A DNA stretch of 64,000 bases. It comes from Reyranella soli. Lineage in GTDB: Bacteria; Pseudomonadota; Alphaproteobacteria; Reyranellales; Reyranellaceae. Of the stretch, positions 15,474 to 24,333 are shown piece after piece. Below the pieces are notes generated by a model that did no database searches, was not told the DNA's origin, and saw only the letters and a program-made list of their open reading frames with translations. The DNA is taken from contig NZ_BKAJ01000030.1 of assembly GCF_007992495.1 (NCBI RefSeq), forward strand, positions 124,001 through 188,000, read 5' to 3'. The translations under genes were made by a program, and so were the position numbers. The stretch's first letter is position 1. Every line of letters starts with the position of its first letter.

Positions 15474-16229
15474 ATGCCGTCAACGAACTGGGAGACTTCG
15501 AACAACCGCGTGCTGCTCGTCGACGATGACGAGCTCTATCTCGAAACCATGATGGCCGAGCTAGAGGACCGAGGCTTCGCGACGCGCGGCTACCTCGACG
15601 GTCCTTCGCTCTTCAAGGAACTGGACAGGGCGTCCGAAGCGGACGCCCTGCTGCTCGACTGGACGCTGCCCAGCATGTCAGGAATCGACGTGCTGTCGGC
15701 AATGCGGGATCGCGGCATCGACGTGCCTGTTGCCTTCCTGACCGGCCGCGCCCTGGTCGATTACGAGCACCTCGCACTGAATCGCGGCGCCATCGATTTC
15801 ATCGACAAGATGCGCGGCATCGACATCATTGCCCAGCGACTGAACCGCATGGTCGTCGGCAGCCGCCGGCGGCCTGCTGTCGCCCCGGCCGAGCGCGAAA
15901 CGCCGGTGGTCTGCGGCGCGCTCAGCCTGTGGCATCGCAACCCGCGCATCGAATGGCGCGGAGCCGATACCGGGCTGACGCTCACCGAGTACAAGGTGAT
16001 CAGCCTGCTGGTCGCCAACGCCGGCAAGCCGCTGACCTACCGGGCGATCTACGACACCATGCACTACGCAGGCTTCATGGCCGGCTTCGGCACCGACGGC
16101 TATCTTGTCAATGTCAGGTCGGCGATGAAGCGCATCCGCAAGAAGTTCCTGGCGCTCGACCCAGCCTTTGCCGAGATCGAGAACTTCGCGGGTGTCGGAT
16201 ATTCCTGGCGCAAGCCTGAGCAGGGCTAA
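15474..16229 (+). CDS. Response regulator, OmpR-like, orphan
   Basis: A 251-aa protein with a receiver domain (acidic VDDDE at 16-20, phosphoacceptor D62 in LLLDWTLPSMSG, Thr in FLTGRA) and a C-terminal winged helix (LTLTEYKVISLLVANAGKPLTYRAIYD ... VNVRSAMKRIRKKF ... GVGYSWR). The conserved receiver lysine sits in IDFIDKMRG, without the usual K-P pair. No histidine kinase gene is adjacent. The ATG at 15474 follows GGAAAGGACGTGGG; the longer frame starts with non-homologous sequence. Confidence 0.9.
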   Translation: MPSTNWETSNNRVLLVDDDELYLETMMAELEDRGFATRGYLDGPSLFKELDRASEADALLLDWTLPSMSGIDVLSAMRDRGIDVPVAFLTGRALVDYEHLALNRGAIDFIDKMRGIDIIAQRLNRMVVGSRRRPAVAPAERETPVVCGALSLWHRNPRIEWRGADTGLTLTEYKVISLLVANAGKPLTYRAIYDTMHYAGFMAGFGTDGYLVNVRSAMKRIRKKFLALDPAFAEIENFAGVGYSWRKPEQG

Positions 16230-16237
16230 CTCAGAAC

Positions 16238-16320
16238 CTTCCAGACCGCCGGCGAGACCTGCCTGCGCGAAGCCGAAGCGGCTTCGCTTCGGCGGAGGCA
16301 GGCGTCGGCGGTCCGGAAGA
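16238..16320. repeat. Large imperfect hairpin between convergent genes
   Basis: CTTCCAGACCGCCGGCG at one end pairs with CGTCGGCGGTCCGGAAG at the other, and inner arms CCTGCCTGCGCGAAGCCGAAG and CTTCGCTTCGGCGGAGGCAGG pair with each other. The outer arms recall the GGACCGC/GCGGTCC ends of the 73-bp repeats at 1090 and 2816, so this looks like a relative of that family. It fills the gap between the response regulator stop and the DUF6671 stop. Confidence 0.7.
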
Positions 16321-16323
16321 GAG

Positions 16324-17193
16324 CTACTTCGGGGTGCAACTCGCGCACGAAAGCTTCTTCGCCGTCGTGCGCCCATCCTTGCGCGGCCGCGTCTCGGCGT
16401 GGCCGCAGACCGAGCAGCCGTCGATCTCGAAATGCACCCAGTGGGTCGGCTTGCCGCAATCCTCGCACGGCAGGCCGCGGCGGTTGCCGCTCGAGCCGAA
16501 GCCCGGCGTGTCGCATTTCGGGCAGAGCCGCTCCAGGCGCTTGGCGAGCTTCCAGGACAGCGCGCGCAGCACGCGCATGCGCAAGGGGTTGCGATGGGCG
16601 CGCATGTCAGCGATCAACACGGCCATGCCGTCCTCCGACCGCCTGGCCTCCTGGTTCATCGCCGAGACGACGTCGTCCAGGGTATCCAGCCCCGTCTTGA
16701 TCGGATGGTCCATGTCGCTGCTGCACAGCACGAACACGCCGAAGCGCGGGAAGCCGATCGCCTTCACCGCGGCGGGAATGTTGGGATCGCCCGCCTTGAA
16801 GCGCAGCAGGCGCCAGTTGGTGCGATGCGTCGGCAGGGTCTCGATCAGTTTGATGCCGCGCTTGCGGTCGATGAAGGCCATGATCTCCACGCCGCTCGGC
16901 ACCAGCGGCACGGTGTTGATCGGCCCGTAGCTGCCCTCGTTGGCGATGGCGCAGTCGACGTCGAGCGAACGGAAGGCGAGCTCGGCCTTGATGGCGCAGG
17001 TCTCGACCAGGGCGTCGGGCCGCGGTACCTCGCCCGAGAAGGTGCCGAGCTCGTCGGTGTCGAGTTGCGGCGCCACCACGATCTCGGCATCGAGCAGCCG
17101 GCGGAACGGCGGCGCCACCGCCAGCTCCTTGGCGTGCATGGTCGCAAGACCGATGCGCTGGCCGGCGTAAGGATGATGTCCTGTCAGAGCCAC
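16324..17193 (-). CDS. DUF6671-family protein with C-terminal zinc ribbon
   Basis: A 289-aa protein. The N-terminus (YAGQRIGLATMHAKELAVAPPFRRLLDAEIVVAPQLDTDELGTFSGE) and RSLDVDCAIANEGSYGP are typical of the DUF6671 family, as far as I recall. The last 70 residues carry four cysteine pairs (CPKC, CEDC, CSVCGH, SCASC), which look like one or two zinc ribbons. Function unknown. The gene faces away from the M20 hydrolase at 17240, but both are on the minus strand, 46 bases apart, and could be cotranscribed. Confidence 0.8.
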   Translation of the reverse strand: MALTGHHPYAGQRIGLATMHAKELAVAPPFRRLLDAEIVVAPQLDTDELGTFSGEVPRPDALVETCAIKAELAFRSLDVDCAIANEGSYGPINTVPLVPSGVEIMAFIDRKRGIKLIETLPTHRTNWRLLRFKAGDPNIPAAVKAIGFPRFGVFVLCSSDMDHPIKTGLDTLDDVVSAMNQEARRSEDGMAVLIADMRAHRNPLRMRVLRALSWKLAKRLERLCPKCDTPGFGSSGNRRGLPCEDCGKPTHWVHFEIDGCSVCGHAETRPRKDGRTTAKKLSCASCTPK

Positions 17194-17239
17194 GGCACCA
17201 CGGTCGACGACCGAATCGATGGGACTTACTCCAGCAGAA

Positions 17240-18433
17240 TTACTCGGCCGCTTGCGGCATGGCCTGTCGGGCGAGCTGCTGCTCGACCAGCGTCGCCCAG
17301 TAGGAGGCGCCGATCGGCAGGATCTCGTCGTTGAAGTCGTAGCCCGGGTTGTGGACCATGCAGCTGCCCGCGCCGTCGCCGTTGCCGATCCAGATGTAGC
17401 AGCCGGGCCGCTTCAGCAGCATCCAGGCGAAGTCCTCGCTGCCCATGGCCGGCGTCGGATTGCGGTTGACGTTCTCGAGGCCGACCAGGGCCGAGGCCGC
17501 CTTGGCCGCGAACTCGGTCTCCTGCTCGCTGTTCACGGTCGCGGGATAGCGCCGCTCGTAGCGCCACTTGGTGACTTCGGCGCCGAAGCCCGCGGCGACG
17601 TTGCGCGCGATATGCTCGATGCGCCGCTCGATCATGTCCTGCACCGGCTTCTTGAAGGTGCGGACGGTGCCGCGCAGCACGCATTCCTGCGGGATCACGT
17701 TCCACGTGTCGCCGGCATGGATCTGGGTGGTCGAGACCACGGCGGTGTCCATCGGGTCGATGTTGCGCGCCACGATCGACTGCAGCGCCGTCACGATGTG
17801 GCTGCCCACCACCACCGGATCGATGCCGTGATGCGGCATGGCGCCGTGGGCGCCGACGCCCTTCACCACCACCTCGAAGATGTCGTACGCCGCCATCATC
17901 GGGCCGGGCCGGACGGCGAAGCGGCCGATCGGGATGCCCGGGATGTTGTGCATGCCGTAGACGCCCTCGACCGGGAACTTGTCGAACAGCCCCTCCTCCA
18001 CCATGACGCGGCCGCCGCCCTCGTTCTCCTCGGCCGGCTGGAAGATGAAGTAGACGGTGCCGTCGAAGTTCTTGGTCTCGCTGAGGTACTTGGCGGCGCC
18101 CAGCAGCATCACGGTGTGGCCGTCGTGGCCGCAGGCATGCATCTTGCCGGGGATGGTCGACTTGTGATCGAACTCGTTGGTCTCGTGCACATCGAGCGCA
18201 TCCATGTCGGCGCGCAGTCCGATCGCCCGCTTGGAGGAGCCCGAGCGCAATACGCCCACCACGCCGGTCTTGGCGAGGCCGCGATGCACCTCGATACCGA
18301 AGGATTTCAGTTTTTCAGCGACGACGTCGGCGGTCCGTACTTCCTCGAAGGCCGTCTCTGGATGACTGTGAATGTCATGGCGCCAAGCGGTCATGTCCTT
18401 GTGAAACGAGGCGATACGATTAATGACCGGCAT
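17240..18433 (-). CDS. M20-family amidohydrolase (hippurate hydrolase/IAA-amino acid hydrolase type)
   Basis: A 397-aa cytosolic metallopeptidase that cleaves N-acyl amino acids. It has the M20D signature: WRHDIHSHPETAFEE at the N-terminus, HACGHDGH with C101 and H103 as metal ligands, E135/E136 in QPAEENEGGG, the dimerisation domain (GVGAHGAMPHHGIDP) and GSEDFAWML near the C-terminus. Family substrates include hippurate, N-acetylamino acids and indole-3-acetyl amino acids; the choice is open. ATG at 18433 begins MPVINRIASFHKDM, the usual start; the long frame upstream has no homology-like sequence. Confidence 0.92.
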   Translation of the reverse strand: MPVINRIASFHKDMTAWRHDIHSHPETAFEEVRTADVVAEKLKSFGIEVHRGLAKTGVVGVLRSGSSKRAIGLRADMDALDVHETNEFDHKSTIPGKMHACGHDGHTVMLLGAAKYLSETKNFDGTVYFIFQPAEENEGGGRVMVEEGLFDKFPVEGVYGMHNIPGIPIGRFAVRPGPMMAAYDIFEVVVKGVGAHGAMPHHGIDPVVVGSHIVTALQSIVARNIDPMDTAVVSTTQIHAGDTWNVIPQECVLRGTVRTFKKPVQDMIERRIEHIARNVAAGFGAEVTKWRYERRYPATVNSEQETEFAAKAASALVGLENVNRNPTPAMGSEDFAWMLLKRPGCYIWIGNGDGAGSCMVHNPGYDFNDEILPIGASYWATLVEQQLARQAMPQAAE

Positions 18434-18631
18434 TCCGCTATTTCTCCCAAATATGGGTGCGGATCGTAAGGATGCCCGGCGACGGGTCAAGCGCGCCGAG
18501 CATGCGCCCGCGCACATCAGGCATAGTGCAGGAAGTTCGGTCCCGCGCCGGATGGCACGATTGCCTCCTGCGATGGCCAATGCAACCATGTGTAGAACGA
18601 GCCGGCTCAGCCGCAGGAGGCATTCCATCCA

Positions 18632-19567
18632 ATGAAGCGCGCGATGCTCCGGCAGGGCTCGATGGTGCGGCTCACGGCAGCATGTGTGACGCTCGCCGCT
18701 GCCCTGGCGTACCTGATGCCGGCGCGTGCCGAACCGCAAGACAAGGAGGGGCCGGCCGCGAAGAGCGAGACGGACGCCAAGGATCGGCGCCCCTCCGTCG
18801 ACGACATCTGCCGCACGCTGGCGCAGGCGGCTGCCGACAACGAGCTTCCCGAGGAGTTCTTCACGCGCCTGATCTGGCAGGAGAGCCGGTTCGACCCGAC
18901 GGCGGTCAGCCCGGCCGGGGCGCGGGGCATCGCGCAGTTCATGCCGCAGACCGCCGCGATGCGCGGGCTCATCAATGCATTCGAGCCGCTGGAAGCGCTG
19001 CGCGAATCGGCGAGCTATTTGCGCGAGCTGCGCACGACCTTCCGCGGCAGCCTCGGCCTCGCCGCGGCGGCCTACAATGCCGGCCCCGCCCAGGTCGAAG
19101 CATGGCTCTCCGGCCGCCGCGGGCTGCCTTTCGAGACACAGGCCTATGTCCGCATCATCACGGGTCATGCCGCGCAGGAGTGGGCGTCGTCGACACCGCC
19201 GCAACTGTCGTTCTCGAACACGCCGCCGACCGGCGAACGCTGCGTCGAGCTCGCCAAGCTGATGCTCGAGACGCCGCGGCGGCGGCGCGATCTCACCGCC
19301 GATCCGGCGTGGGGGCCGTGGGGCGTCCAGCTTGCCGGGACGTGGTCGGAAGGACGCGTGCTCGCCACCTACGAGCAGCTGCGGCGCAAATACGGCGCGG
19401 TCCTCGGTGACCGGCTGCCGCTCGTCGTGGAGGCGTACCGTCGCGCGCCGTCAAGGTTCATCGTGCGCGTCTCGGAAAGCAGCCGGGCATCGGCGGACTT
19501 GCTGTGTTCAAAACTGCGTGCCGCTGGCGGGGCCTGCGTCGTCCTGCGCAATCCGCGAAACCAGTAG
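18632..19567 (+). CDS. Lytic transglycosylase (SLT domain), periplasmic
   Basis: A 311-aa protein with an N-terminal hydrophobic signal (residues 14-33, ending PARA). The SLT domain follows: catalytic E84 in IWQESRFDPTAVSPAGARGIAQFMPQTA and the conserved AAAAYNAGPAQVEAWLSGRRGLPFETQAYVR. The C-terminal 110 residues (WGVQLAGTWSEGRVLATYEQLRRKY, then RFIVRVSESSRASADLLCSKLRAAGGAC) look like a SPOR-type peptidoglycan-binding domain. It should cleave the glycan strands of peptidoglycan during remodelling. It is divergent from the M20 hydrolase across a 198-bp gap and is transcribed alone. Confidence 0.9.
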   Translation: MKRAMLRQGSMVRLTAACVTLAAALAYLMPARAEPQDKEGPAAKSETDAKDRRPSVDDICRTLAQAAADNELPEEFFTRLIWQESRFDPTAVSPAGARGIAQFMPQTAAMRGLINAFEPLEALRESASYLRELRTTFRGSLGLAAAAYNAGPAQVEAWLSGRRGLPFETQAYVRIITGHAAQEWASSTPPQLSFSNTPPTGERCVELAKLMLETPRRRRDLTADPAWGPWGVQLAGTWSEGRVLATYEQLRRKYGAVLGDRLPLVVEAYRRAPSRFIVRVSESSRASADLLCSKLRAAGGACVVLRNPRNQ

Positions 19568-20139
19568 CTCCGCAGTGATCATGACGGTTTGGCGCGGGGA
19601 CGGTGTGATTGCCAGCACTGCTGGCACCGGTCCCGGCCCGGAGAAATTGCGCCGCTCTACCGCCTATGGGGCGCAATAATTAGAACCACAGTTGACTCGA
19701 TAAAGCACTTCAGTTATATTGGCTTCGCGCTCGCCTCCCGGTGGCTCCGCTCTATGCATCGTTCATCCGATACCATCGCGCCCGGCGGCAACCCAGCCGG
19801 GTCCGACTTCCGTCATCCCAAGCGAAGCCAACCCGAAGCGACCCGGCACTGCCACAGCGTGGAAACCGCCTGCGGAAATGGCGCAAATTCAAAAAGGCGG
19901 AAGATTCAATGGCTTCGTCGGTGCTTCCGGGTCTCGCGGAAACTAGCGGGAATTCACCCGACCAGCGGTCGAGCCGAGGCGCACGAAATGTCGTTTTTGT
20001 CCCCTTTTAGGGGACAGCAGTTAGCCGCCGGCAGGGCCGAAAAACGCAGCGCGCCAATGGCTTGCGAATATTAGCCACGGAGTCGCACGAACACGATGCC
20101 GTTTGCGCTTCAGCCCGTCAAAACCACGGTGCAGAGCGC
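19568..20139. other. 572-bp region without a recognisable gene
   Basis: The only gene-free stretch over 300 bases. It is locally more AT-rich than its surroundings. It contains three dyads: TGCCAGCA/TGCTGGCA around 19608-19626, ATTGCGCC ... GGCGCAAT around 19646-19677, and GTCCCC-tttta-GGGGAC at 19999-20015. A frame of 161 codons on the plus strand has the composition of noncoding sequence and no RBS. It may be a remnant of an inserted element; no direct evidence of a transposase. Confidence 0.5.
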
Positions 20140-21186
20140 CTAGGCCGCGCTTGCAGCGTACGACCGTTCCTCGACGCCAAGCCGGCCTTCTTCGATCGCA
20201 TGACATGCCACAGTGCCGCCCTCGATCGGCAGCGCCTTCGGCCGCTCGACCTTGCAGCGTTCGTTGGCGAAGGGGCAGCGCGGATGGAAGGTGCAGCCCG
20301 AAGGCGGGTTGATCGGGCTCGGCACTTCGCCCGCCACCGGCGCGCGCTGGCGCCCGGTCATGTCGAGGTCGGGGATCGTGTCCAGCAGCATCCGCGTATA
20401 CGGGTGCTTGGGCCGCCGGAACAGCGTGTCGGTCGGCGCCACCTCGACCAGGCGGCCGAGGTACATCACGCCGACGCGCGTCGAGATGTGATAGACGACC
20501 GCGAGATTGTGGCTGATGAAGAGATAGGTGAGCTGCAGCCGGCGCTGCAGGTCGACCATCAGGTTCAGGATCTGCGCCTGCACCGAGACGTCGAGCGCCG
20601 AGGTCGGCTCGTCGCACACCAGGAACTCGGGATGGCTCGCGAGCGCGCGGGCGATCGAGATGCGCTGGCGCTGGCCGCCGGAGAATTCGTGCGGATACTT
20701 GCGGCCGTCGGCCGGCGTCAGCCGCACCTGGCGCAGGCGCTCGCCGACCTGGTTCTCGAGATCGGCCTTGTCCTTGGCGAGCCCGAAGGCGCGGATCGGT
20801 TCGGCGACGATGTCGAACACGCGCCAGCGCGGATTGAGGCTGGCGTACGGGTCCTGGAAGATCATCTGCATACGCCGGCGGAGTGCCGCCATGTCGGCGC
20901 GGCTGCGCGAGCCAGCCATGTCGTTGCCGTCGAACTCGATCGAGCCCGCCGTCGGCGGATAGAGGCCGACCACGAGGCGGGCGACCGTCGACTTGCCGCA
21001 GCCCGATTCGCCTACCAGCGAGAAGGTCTCGCCCTTAGCGATCTCGATGTCGATGCCGTCGACTGCCTGCACGATCTGGCGCGGCCGGCCTTCCAGCGTG
21101 CGCACCAGCCAGGGGGCGGAGACATCGAAGTAGCGCTTCAGCCCTTCGATCTTGACGAACTGGTTCATGCTCGCGCCGTCAGGCAT
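20140..21186 (-). CDS. Peptide-type ABC importer ATPase, DppF/OppF type
   Basis: A 348-aa cytosolic ATPase. Walker A is GESGCGKST, the signature is FSGGQRQR and Walker B is FLVCDEPTSALD. The C-terminus has the oligopeptide-importer extension (HPYTRMLLDTIP and GCTFHPRCPFANERC, four-cysteine type). AAGGAG lies 7 bases before the ATG at 21186, which overlaps the upstream DppD stop by 8 bases (ATGCCTGA); an internal ATG at 21168 is the alternative. Last gene of the operon 26126-20140. Confidence 0.93.
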   Translation of the reverse strand: MPDGASMNQFVKIEGLKRYFDVSAPWLVRTLEGRPRQIVQAVDGIDIEIAKGETFSLVGESGCGKSTVARLVVGLYPPTAGSIEFDGNDMAGSRSRADMAALRRRMQMIFQDPYASLNPRWRVFDIVAEPIRAFGLAKDKADLENQVGERLRQVRLTPADGRKYPHEFSGGQRQRISIARALASHPEFLVCDEPTSALDVSVQAQILNLMVDLQRRLQLTYLFISHNLAVVYHISTRVGVMYLGRLVEVAPTDTLFRRPKHPYTRMLLDTIPDLDMTGRQRAPVAGEVPSPINPPSGCTFHPRCPFANERCKVERPKALPIEGGTVACHAIEEGRLGVEERSYAASAA

Positions 21187-22213
21187 CGACCAGCTCCTTG
21201 GCGCCGTCACTGGGAATTGGCGCGCCGACGCCGCCGCGATCGTGCAGCCAGCAGGCGGCGCGGCTCGCGCCAGCGCTCATCAGATCCGGCCGTTCGCTGA
21301 GGCAGCGGCTGCCGCGGAAGGTGCAGCGCGGGTTGAAGGCGCAGCCCGTCGGGATCTCGGTGAGCCGCGGCATGGCGCCGTCGATCTGCGTGAGCTTGTC
21401 GTGGCGCACGCCGAGGCTCGGGATCGAGCCCATCAGGCCCTTGGTGTAGGGGTGCTTCGCCTGCTTGACCACGTCGCGCACCGGGCCGATCTCGGCGATG
21501 CGGCCGGCATACATCACCGCCACGCGGTCGGCGGTCTCGGCGATCACGCCCATGTCGTGGGTCACCAGCATCACCGCCGTCTGGTGCTCGCGGCAGAGCT
21601 TTTTCAGCAGCGCGATGATCTGCGCCTGGATCGAGACGTCGAGCGCCGTCGTCGGCTCATCGGCCACGATCAGGCGCGGACCGGCGCACAGCGCCAGGGC
21701 GATCACGACGCGCTGGCGCATGCCGCCGGAGAACTGGTGGGGATAGTGATCGATGCGGTTCTCGGCGCCGGGAATGCCGACCTCCTTCAGGAGATCGAGA
21801 GCGCGCTTGCGCGCCTGGCTGGCGGAGAGCGGCAGATGGGTCTGGATGGTCTCGACCAGCTGGCGGCCGATCGAATAAAGCGGGTTCAGGCTGGTCAGCG
21901 GATCCTGGAAGATGGCGCCGATCCTGTGGCCGCGGATCTTGCGCATCTCCTCATAGGGCAGGTTGTCGATGCGCCGGCCTTCCAGCTTGACCTCGCCGCC
22001 GGCGATGCGGCCGGGCGGCTCGAGCAGGCCGATGATGGCGTTGCCGGTCAGCGACTTGCCGGCGCCCGATTCACCCACGACGCCCAACACCTCGCCGGGA
22101 GCGATGTCGAAGGAGACGTCGTCGACGGCTAAAAGCGTGCCGCGCCGTGTCGGGAACTCGACCCTGAGGTTCTTGACCTCGAGAAGCGGCGGATTGTTGG
22201 AGGGGCTGGCCAT
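21179..22213 (-). CDS. Peptide-type ABC importer ATPase, DppD/OppD type
   Basis: A 344-aa ATPase with Walker A GESGAGKSLTG, signature FSGGMRQR and Walker B LIVADEPTTALD. The C-terminal OppD extension is present (HPYTKGLMGSIPSL, GCAFNPRCTFRGSRC). It pairs with DppF as the heterodimeric motor of the importer. A palindromic repeat sits in the 118-bp gap to the permease gene upstream, while the downstream gene overlaps, so D and F are the tightly coupled pair. Confidence 0.93.
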   Translation of the reverse strand: MASPSNNPPLLEVKNLRVEFPTRRGTLLAVDDVSFDIAPGEVLGVVGESGAGKSLTGNAIIGLLEPPGRIAGGEVKLEGRRIDNLPYEEMRKIRGHRIGAIFQDPLTSLNPLYSIGRQLVETIQTHLPLSASQARKRALDLLKEVGIPGAENRIDHYPHQFSGGMRQRVVIALALCAGPRLIVADEPTTALDVSIQAQIIALLKKLCREHQTAVMLVTHDMGVIAETADRVAVMYAGRIAEIGPVRDVVKQAKHPYTKGLMGSIPSLGVRHDKLTQIDGAMPRLTEIPTGCAFNPRCTFRGSRCLSERPDLMSAGASRAACWLHDRGGVGAPIPSDGAKELVDA

Positions 22214-22224
22214 TAAACCCTCGG

Positions 22225-22297
22225 TGTCATCCCGAGCGTAGCGAGGGACCTTTCCTGGCCCCTTAAAGGTCCCTCGGGCTTCGCCCTCGGGATGACA
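22225..22297. repeat. Palindromic intergenic repeat (GTCATCCCGA family) inside the dpp operon
   Basis: TGTCATCCCGAGCG pairs with CGCCCTCGGGATGACA and GCGAGGGACCTTT pairs with AAAGGTCCCTCG; the loop is cctggcccctt. The result is a nearly complete hairpin of about 73 bases between dppC and dppD. A related element is at 12869-12988. It may stabilise or attenuate the transcript between permease and ATPase genes. Confidence 0.85.
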
Positions 22298-22331
22298 GTT
22301 GTGGTGCGGCGGCTACCGTGCGTCATGATGC

Positions 22332-23270
22332 TCATCGCAGTTTCGGATTGAGGGCGTCGCGCAGCCAGTCGCCCAGCAGGTTCACGGCCAGCACCAGGGC
22401 GGCGAGCATGGCGCCGGGGAAGACGATCACCCACCATTCGCCCGACTGCAGGACCTCGTTGCCGAGGCGAATGAGCGTGCCGAGCGAGGGCTGGGTCGAG
22501 GGCAGGCCGACGCCCAGGAAGGAGAGCGTCGCCTCGGTGATGATGGCGAGGCCGAGATTGATGGTGGCGATCACCAGCACCGGGCCGGTGACGTTGGGCA
22601 GCACGTGGCGGACCATGATCAGCACCGGCGACAGGCCGATAACGCGGGCGGCCTGCACGTACTCCTTGTTCTTCTCGACCAGGACGGAGCCGCGCACGGT
22701 GCGGGCATACTGCACCCAGAAGGAAAGGCCGATGGCCCCGACGATGACGAAGATCGCGATCTCGTCGTGGCGCTGCACGGAGATGATGCCGCGCACCACG
22801 CCATCGATCAGCAGCGCCACCAGGATCGCCGGGAAGGTGAGCTGCACGTCGGCGATGCGCATGATCACCGTGTCGACCGCGCCGCCGACATAGCCGCTGA
22901 CCAGGCCGAGCGCGATACCGATCACCATGGCCACGATCACCGAGGCAAAGCCCACGATCAGCGACAGCCGCGTGCCGTACATGATCGCGCTCAGCACGTC
23001 CCTGCCCTGGTCGTCGGTGCCCAATGGGAAGGTCCACTCGCCGTCGGGCGAGACCAGGACCGGCGGCTTCAGCCCGTCGCTGAGGCTGAGCGTGGCCGGG
23101 TCGAACGGCGTGTGCGGCGCGAGCAGTGGCGCGAAGAAGGCGATGACAAAGATGAAGAGCGTGACCGCTGCCGCCGCGACAGTGGTGGGCGACGACTTGA
23201 AGCTCCACCAGATGTCGCTGTCGGTCATGCGGTGCAGCCAGCTGGTGGTTGCGGGTTGCTGCATCGCCAT
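22332..23270 (-). CDS. Peptide-type ABC importer permease, DppC/OppC type
   Basis: A 312-aa inner-membrane protein with an N-terminal helix (VAAAAVTLFIFVIAFFAPLLAP), the OppC motif FPLGTDDQGRDVLSAIMYGTRLSL, and the EAA loop AARVIGLSPVLIMVRHVLPN. Five further hydrophobic segments follow. Its ATG lies 1 base after the stop of the DppB gene (TGACATG), so the two permeases are coupled. The true start follows from this spacing; the longer frame is a shadow of DppB. Confidence 0.93.
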   Translation of the reverse strand: MAMQQPATTSWLHRMTDSDIWWSFKSSPTTVAAAAVTLFIFVIAFFAPLLAPHTPFDPATLSLSDGLKPPVLVSPDGEWTFPLGTDDQGRDVLSAIMYGTRLSLIVGFASVIVAMVIGIALGLVSGYVGGAVDTVIMRIADVQLTFPAILVALLIDGVVRGIISVQRHDEIAIFVIVGAIGLSFWVQYARTVRGSVLVEKNKEYVQAARVIGLSPVLIMVRHVLPNVTGPVLVIATINLGLAIITEATLSFLGVGLPSTQPSLGTLIRLGNEVLQSGEWWVIVFPGAMLAALVLAVNLLGDWLRDALNPKLR

Positions 23271-23271
23271 G

Positions 23272-24264
23272 TCAGTGGCCCGCGACTTTGGCCGCGCCGC
23301 CCTGGCTGCGCAGGCGCGGATCGACGACGAAATAGAGGAGATCGACGACGAGGTTGATGACCACGAACAGCAGCGCAATCAGCAGCAGGTAGGCCGCCAT
23401 CACCGGGATGTCGGAGAACTGCACCGACTGCAGGAAGAGCTGGCCGACACCCGGCCAGGCGAACACCGTCTCGGTGACGATGGCGAAGGCGATCAGGGTG
23501 CCGAGCTGAAGGCCCATCACGGTGATCACCGGCACCAAGGTGTTCTTGAGCGCGTGGCCGAAGTTGATGGCGCGGTTGGAGAGCCCGCGGGCGCGCGCGA
23601 ACTTGATGTAGTCGGTGCGCATCACCTCGAGCATCTCCGAGCGCACCAAGCGCATGATCAGGGTGAGCTGGAACAGGCCAAGGGTGATCGAGGGCAGGAT
23701 CAGGGCCTTCAGGCCTGAGAGGGTGAGGAAGTTAGTGGTCCACCAGCCGATCTGCACGGTCTCGCCGCGGCCGAACGACGGCAGCCAGTGCAGCATGACA
23801 GCAAAGACCAGGATCAGCAGGATGCCCAGCAGGAAGGGCGGCAACGACACGCCCAGCAGGGAGACGGTCTGCAGCAATCGGCTTGACCAGTGCTTGGGAT
23901 AGAGCCCGGTATAGACGCCCATCGGCACGCCGACGAAGAGGACGAAGATCGCCGCACAGAAGGCGAGCTCGAGGGTCGCGGGTATGCGCTCGAAGATCAT
24001 GCGGCTGACCGGCTCGGAGGTGCGGTAGGACAATCCGAAATTGCCGCGGGCCGCATTGGAGATGAATCGCAGGAACTGCACGGGTGGCGAATCATTCAGC
24101 CCCAGCTTTTCGCGCAGGGCCGCCCGGTCCTCCATCGAGGTGTCCTGGCCGACCATGGCGTTGATGGGGTCGCCGACGTAGCGGAACAGCGAGAAGGCGA
24201 CCAAGCCCACCGCCACCAGAACGGCGATGGATTGCAGCATTCGTCGCAGGATAAAGGCAATCAT
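23272..24264 (-). CDS. Peptide-type ABC importer permease, DppB/OppB type
   Basis: A 330-aa permease starting MIAFILRRMLQSIAVLVAVGLVAFSLFRYVGDP, the typical DppB N-terminus, with LREKLGLNDSPPVQFLRF near residue 50. The EAA loop is ARARGLSNRAINFGHALKNTLVPVITVMG. It ends with VVINLVVDLLYFVVDPRLR, like the fragment at 1-150. It forms the transmembrane pore with DppC. It lies 248 bases behind the binding-protein gene, with a complex palindromic repeat between them. Confidence 0.93.
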   Translation of the reverse strand: MIAFILRRMLQSIAVLVAVGLVAFSLFRYVGDPINAMVGQDTSMEDRAALREKLGLNDSPPVQFLRFISNAARGNFGLSYRTSEPVSRMIFERIPATLELAFCAAIFVLFVGVPMGVYTGLYPKHWSSRLLQTVSLLGVSLPPFLLGILLILVFAVMLHWLPSFGRGETVQIGWWTTNFLTLSGLKALILPSITLGLFQLTLIMRLVRSEMLEVMRTDYIKFARARGLSNRAINFGHALKNTLVPVITVMGLQLGTLIAFAIVTETVFAWPGVGQLFLQSVQFSDIPVMAAYLLLIALLFVVINLVVDLLYFVVDPRLRSQGGAAKVAGH

Positions 24265-24333
24265 GATGGATAAGGTCGGCCCGGCAGAGGCCTAGCAGGA
24301 AAGACGCCAGAACGGAATGTGCGTTTGGCCTCT

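Noticed and set aside
19589..20074. 161-codon ORF in the gene-free region
   Set aside because: No RBS, cysteine/arginine/histidine-rich random composition, crosses a hairpin; no protein family recognised.
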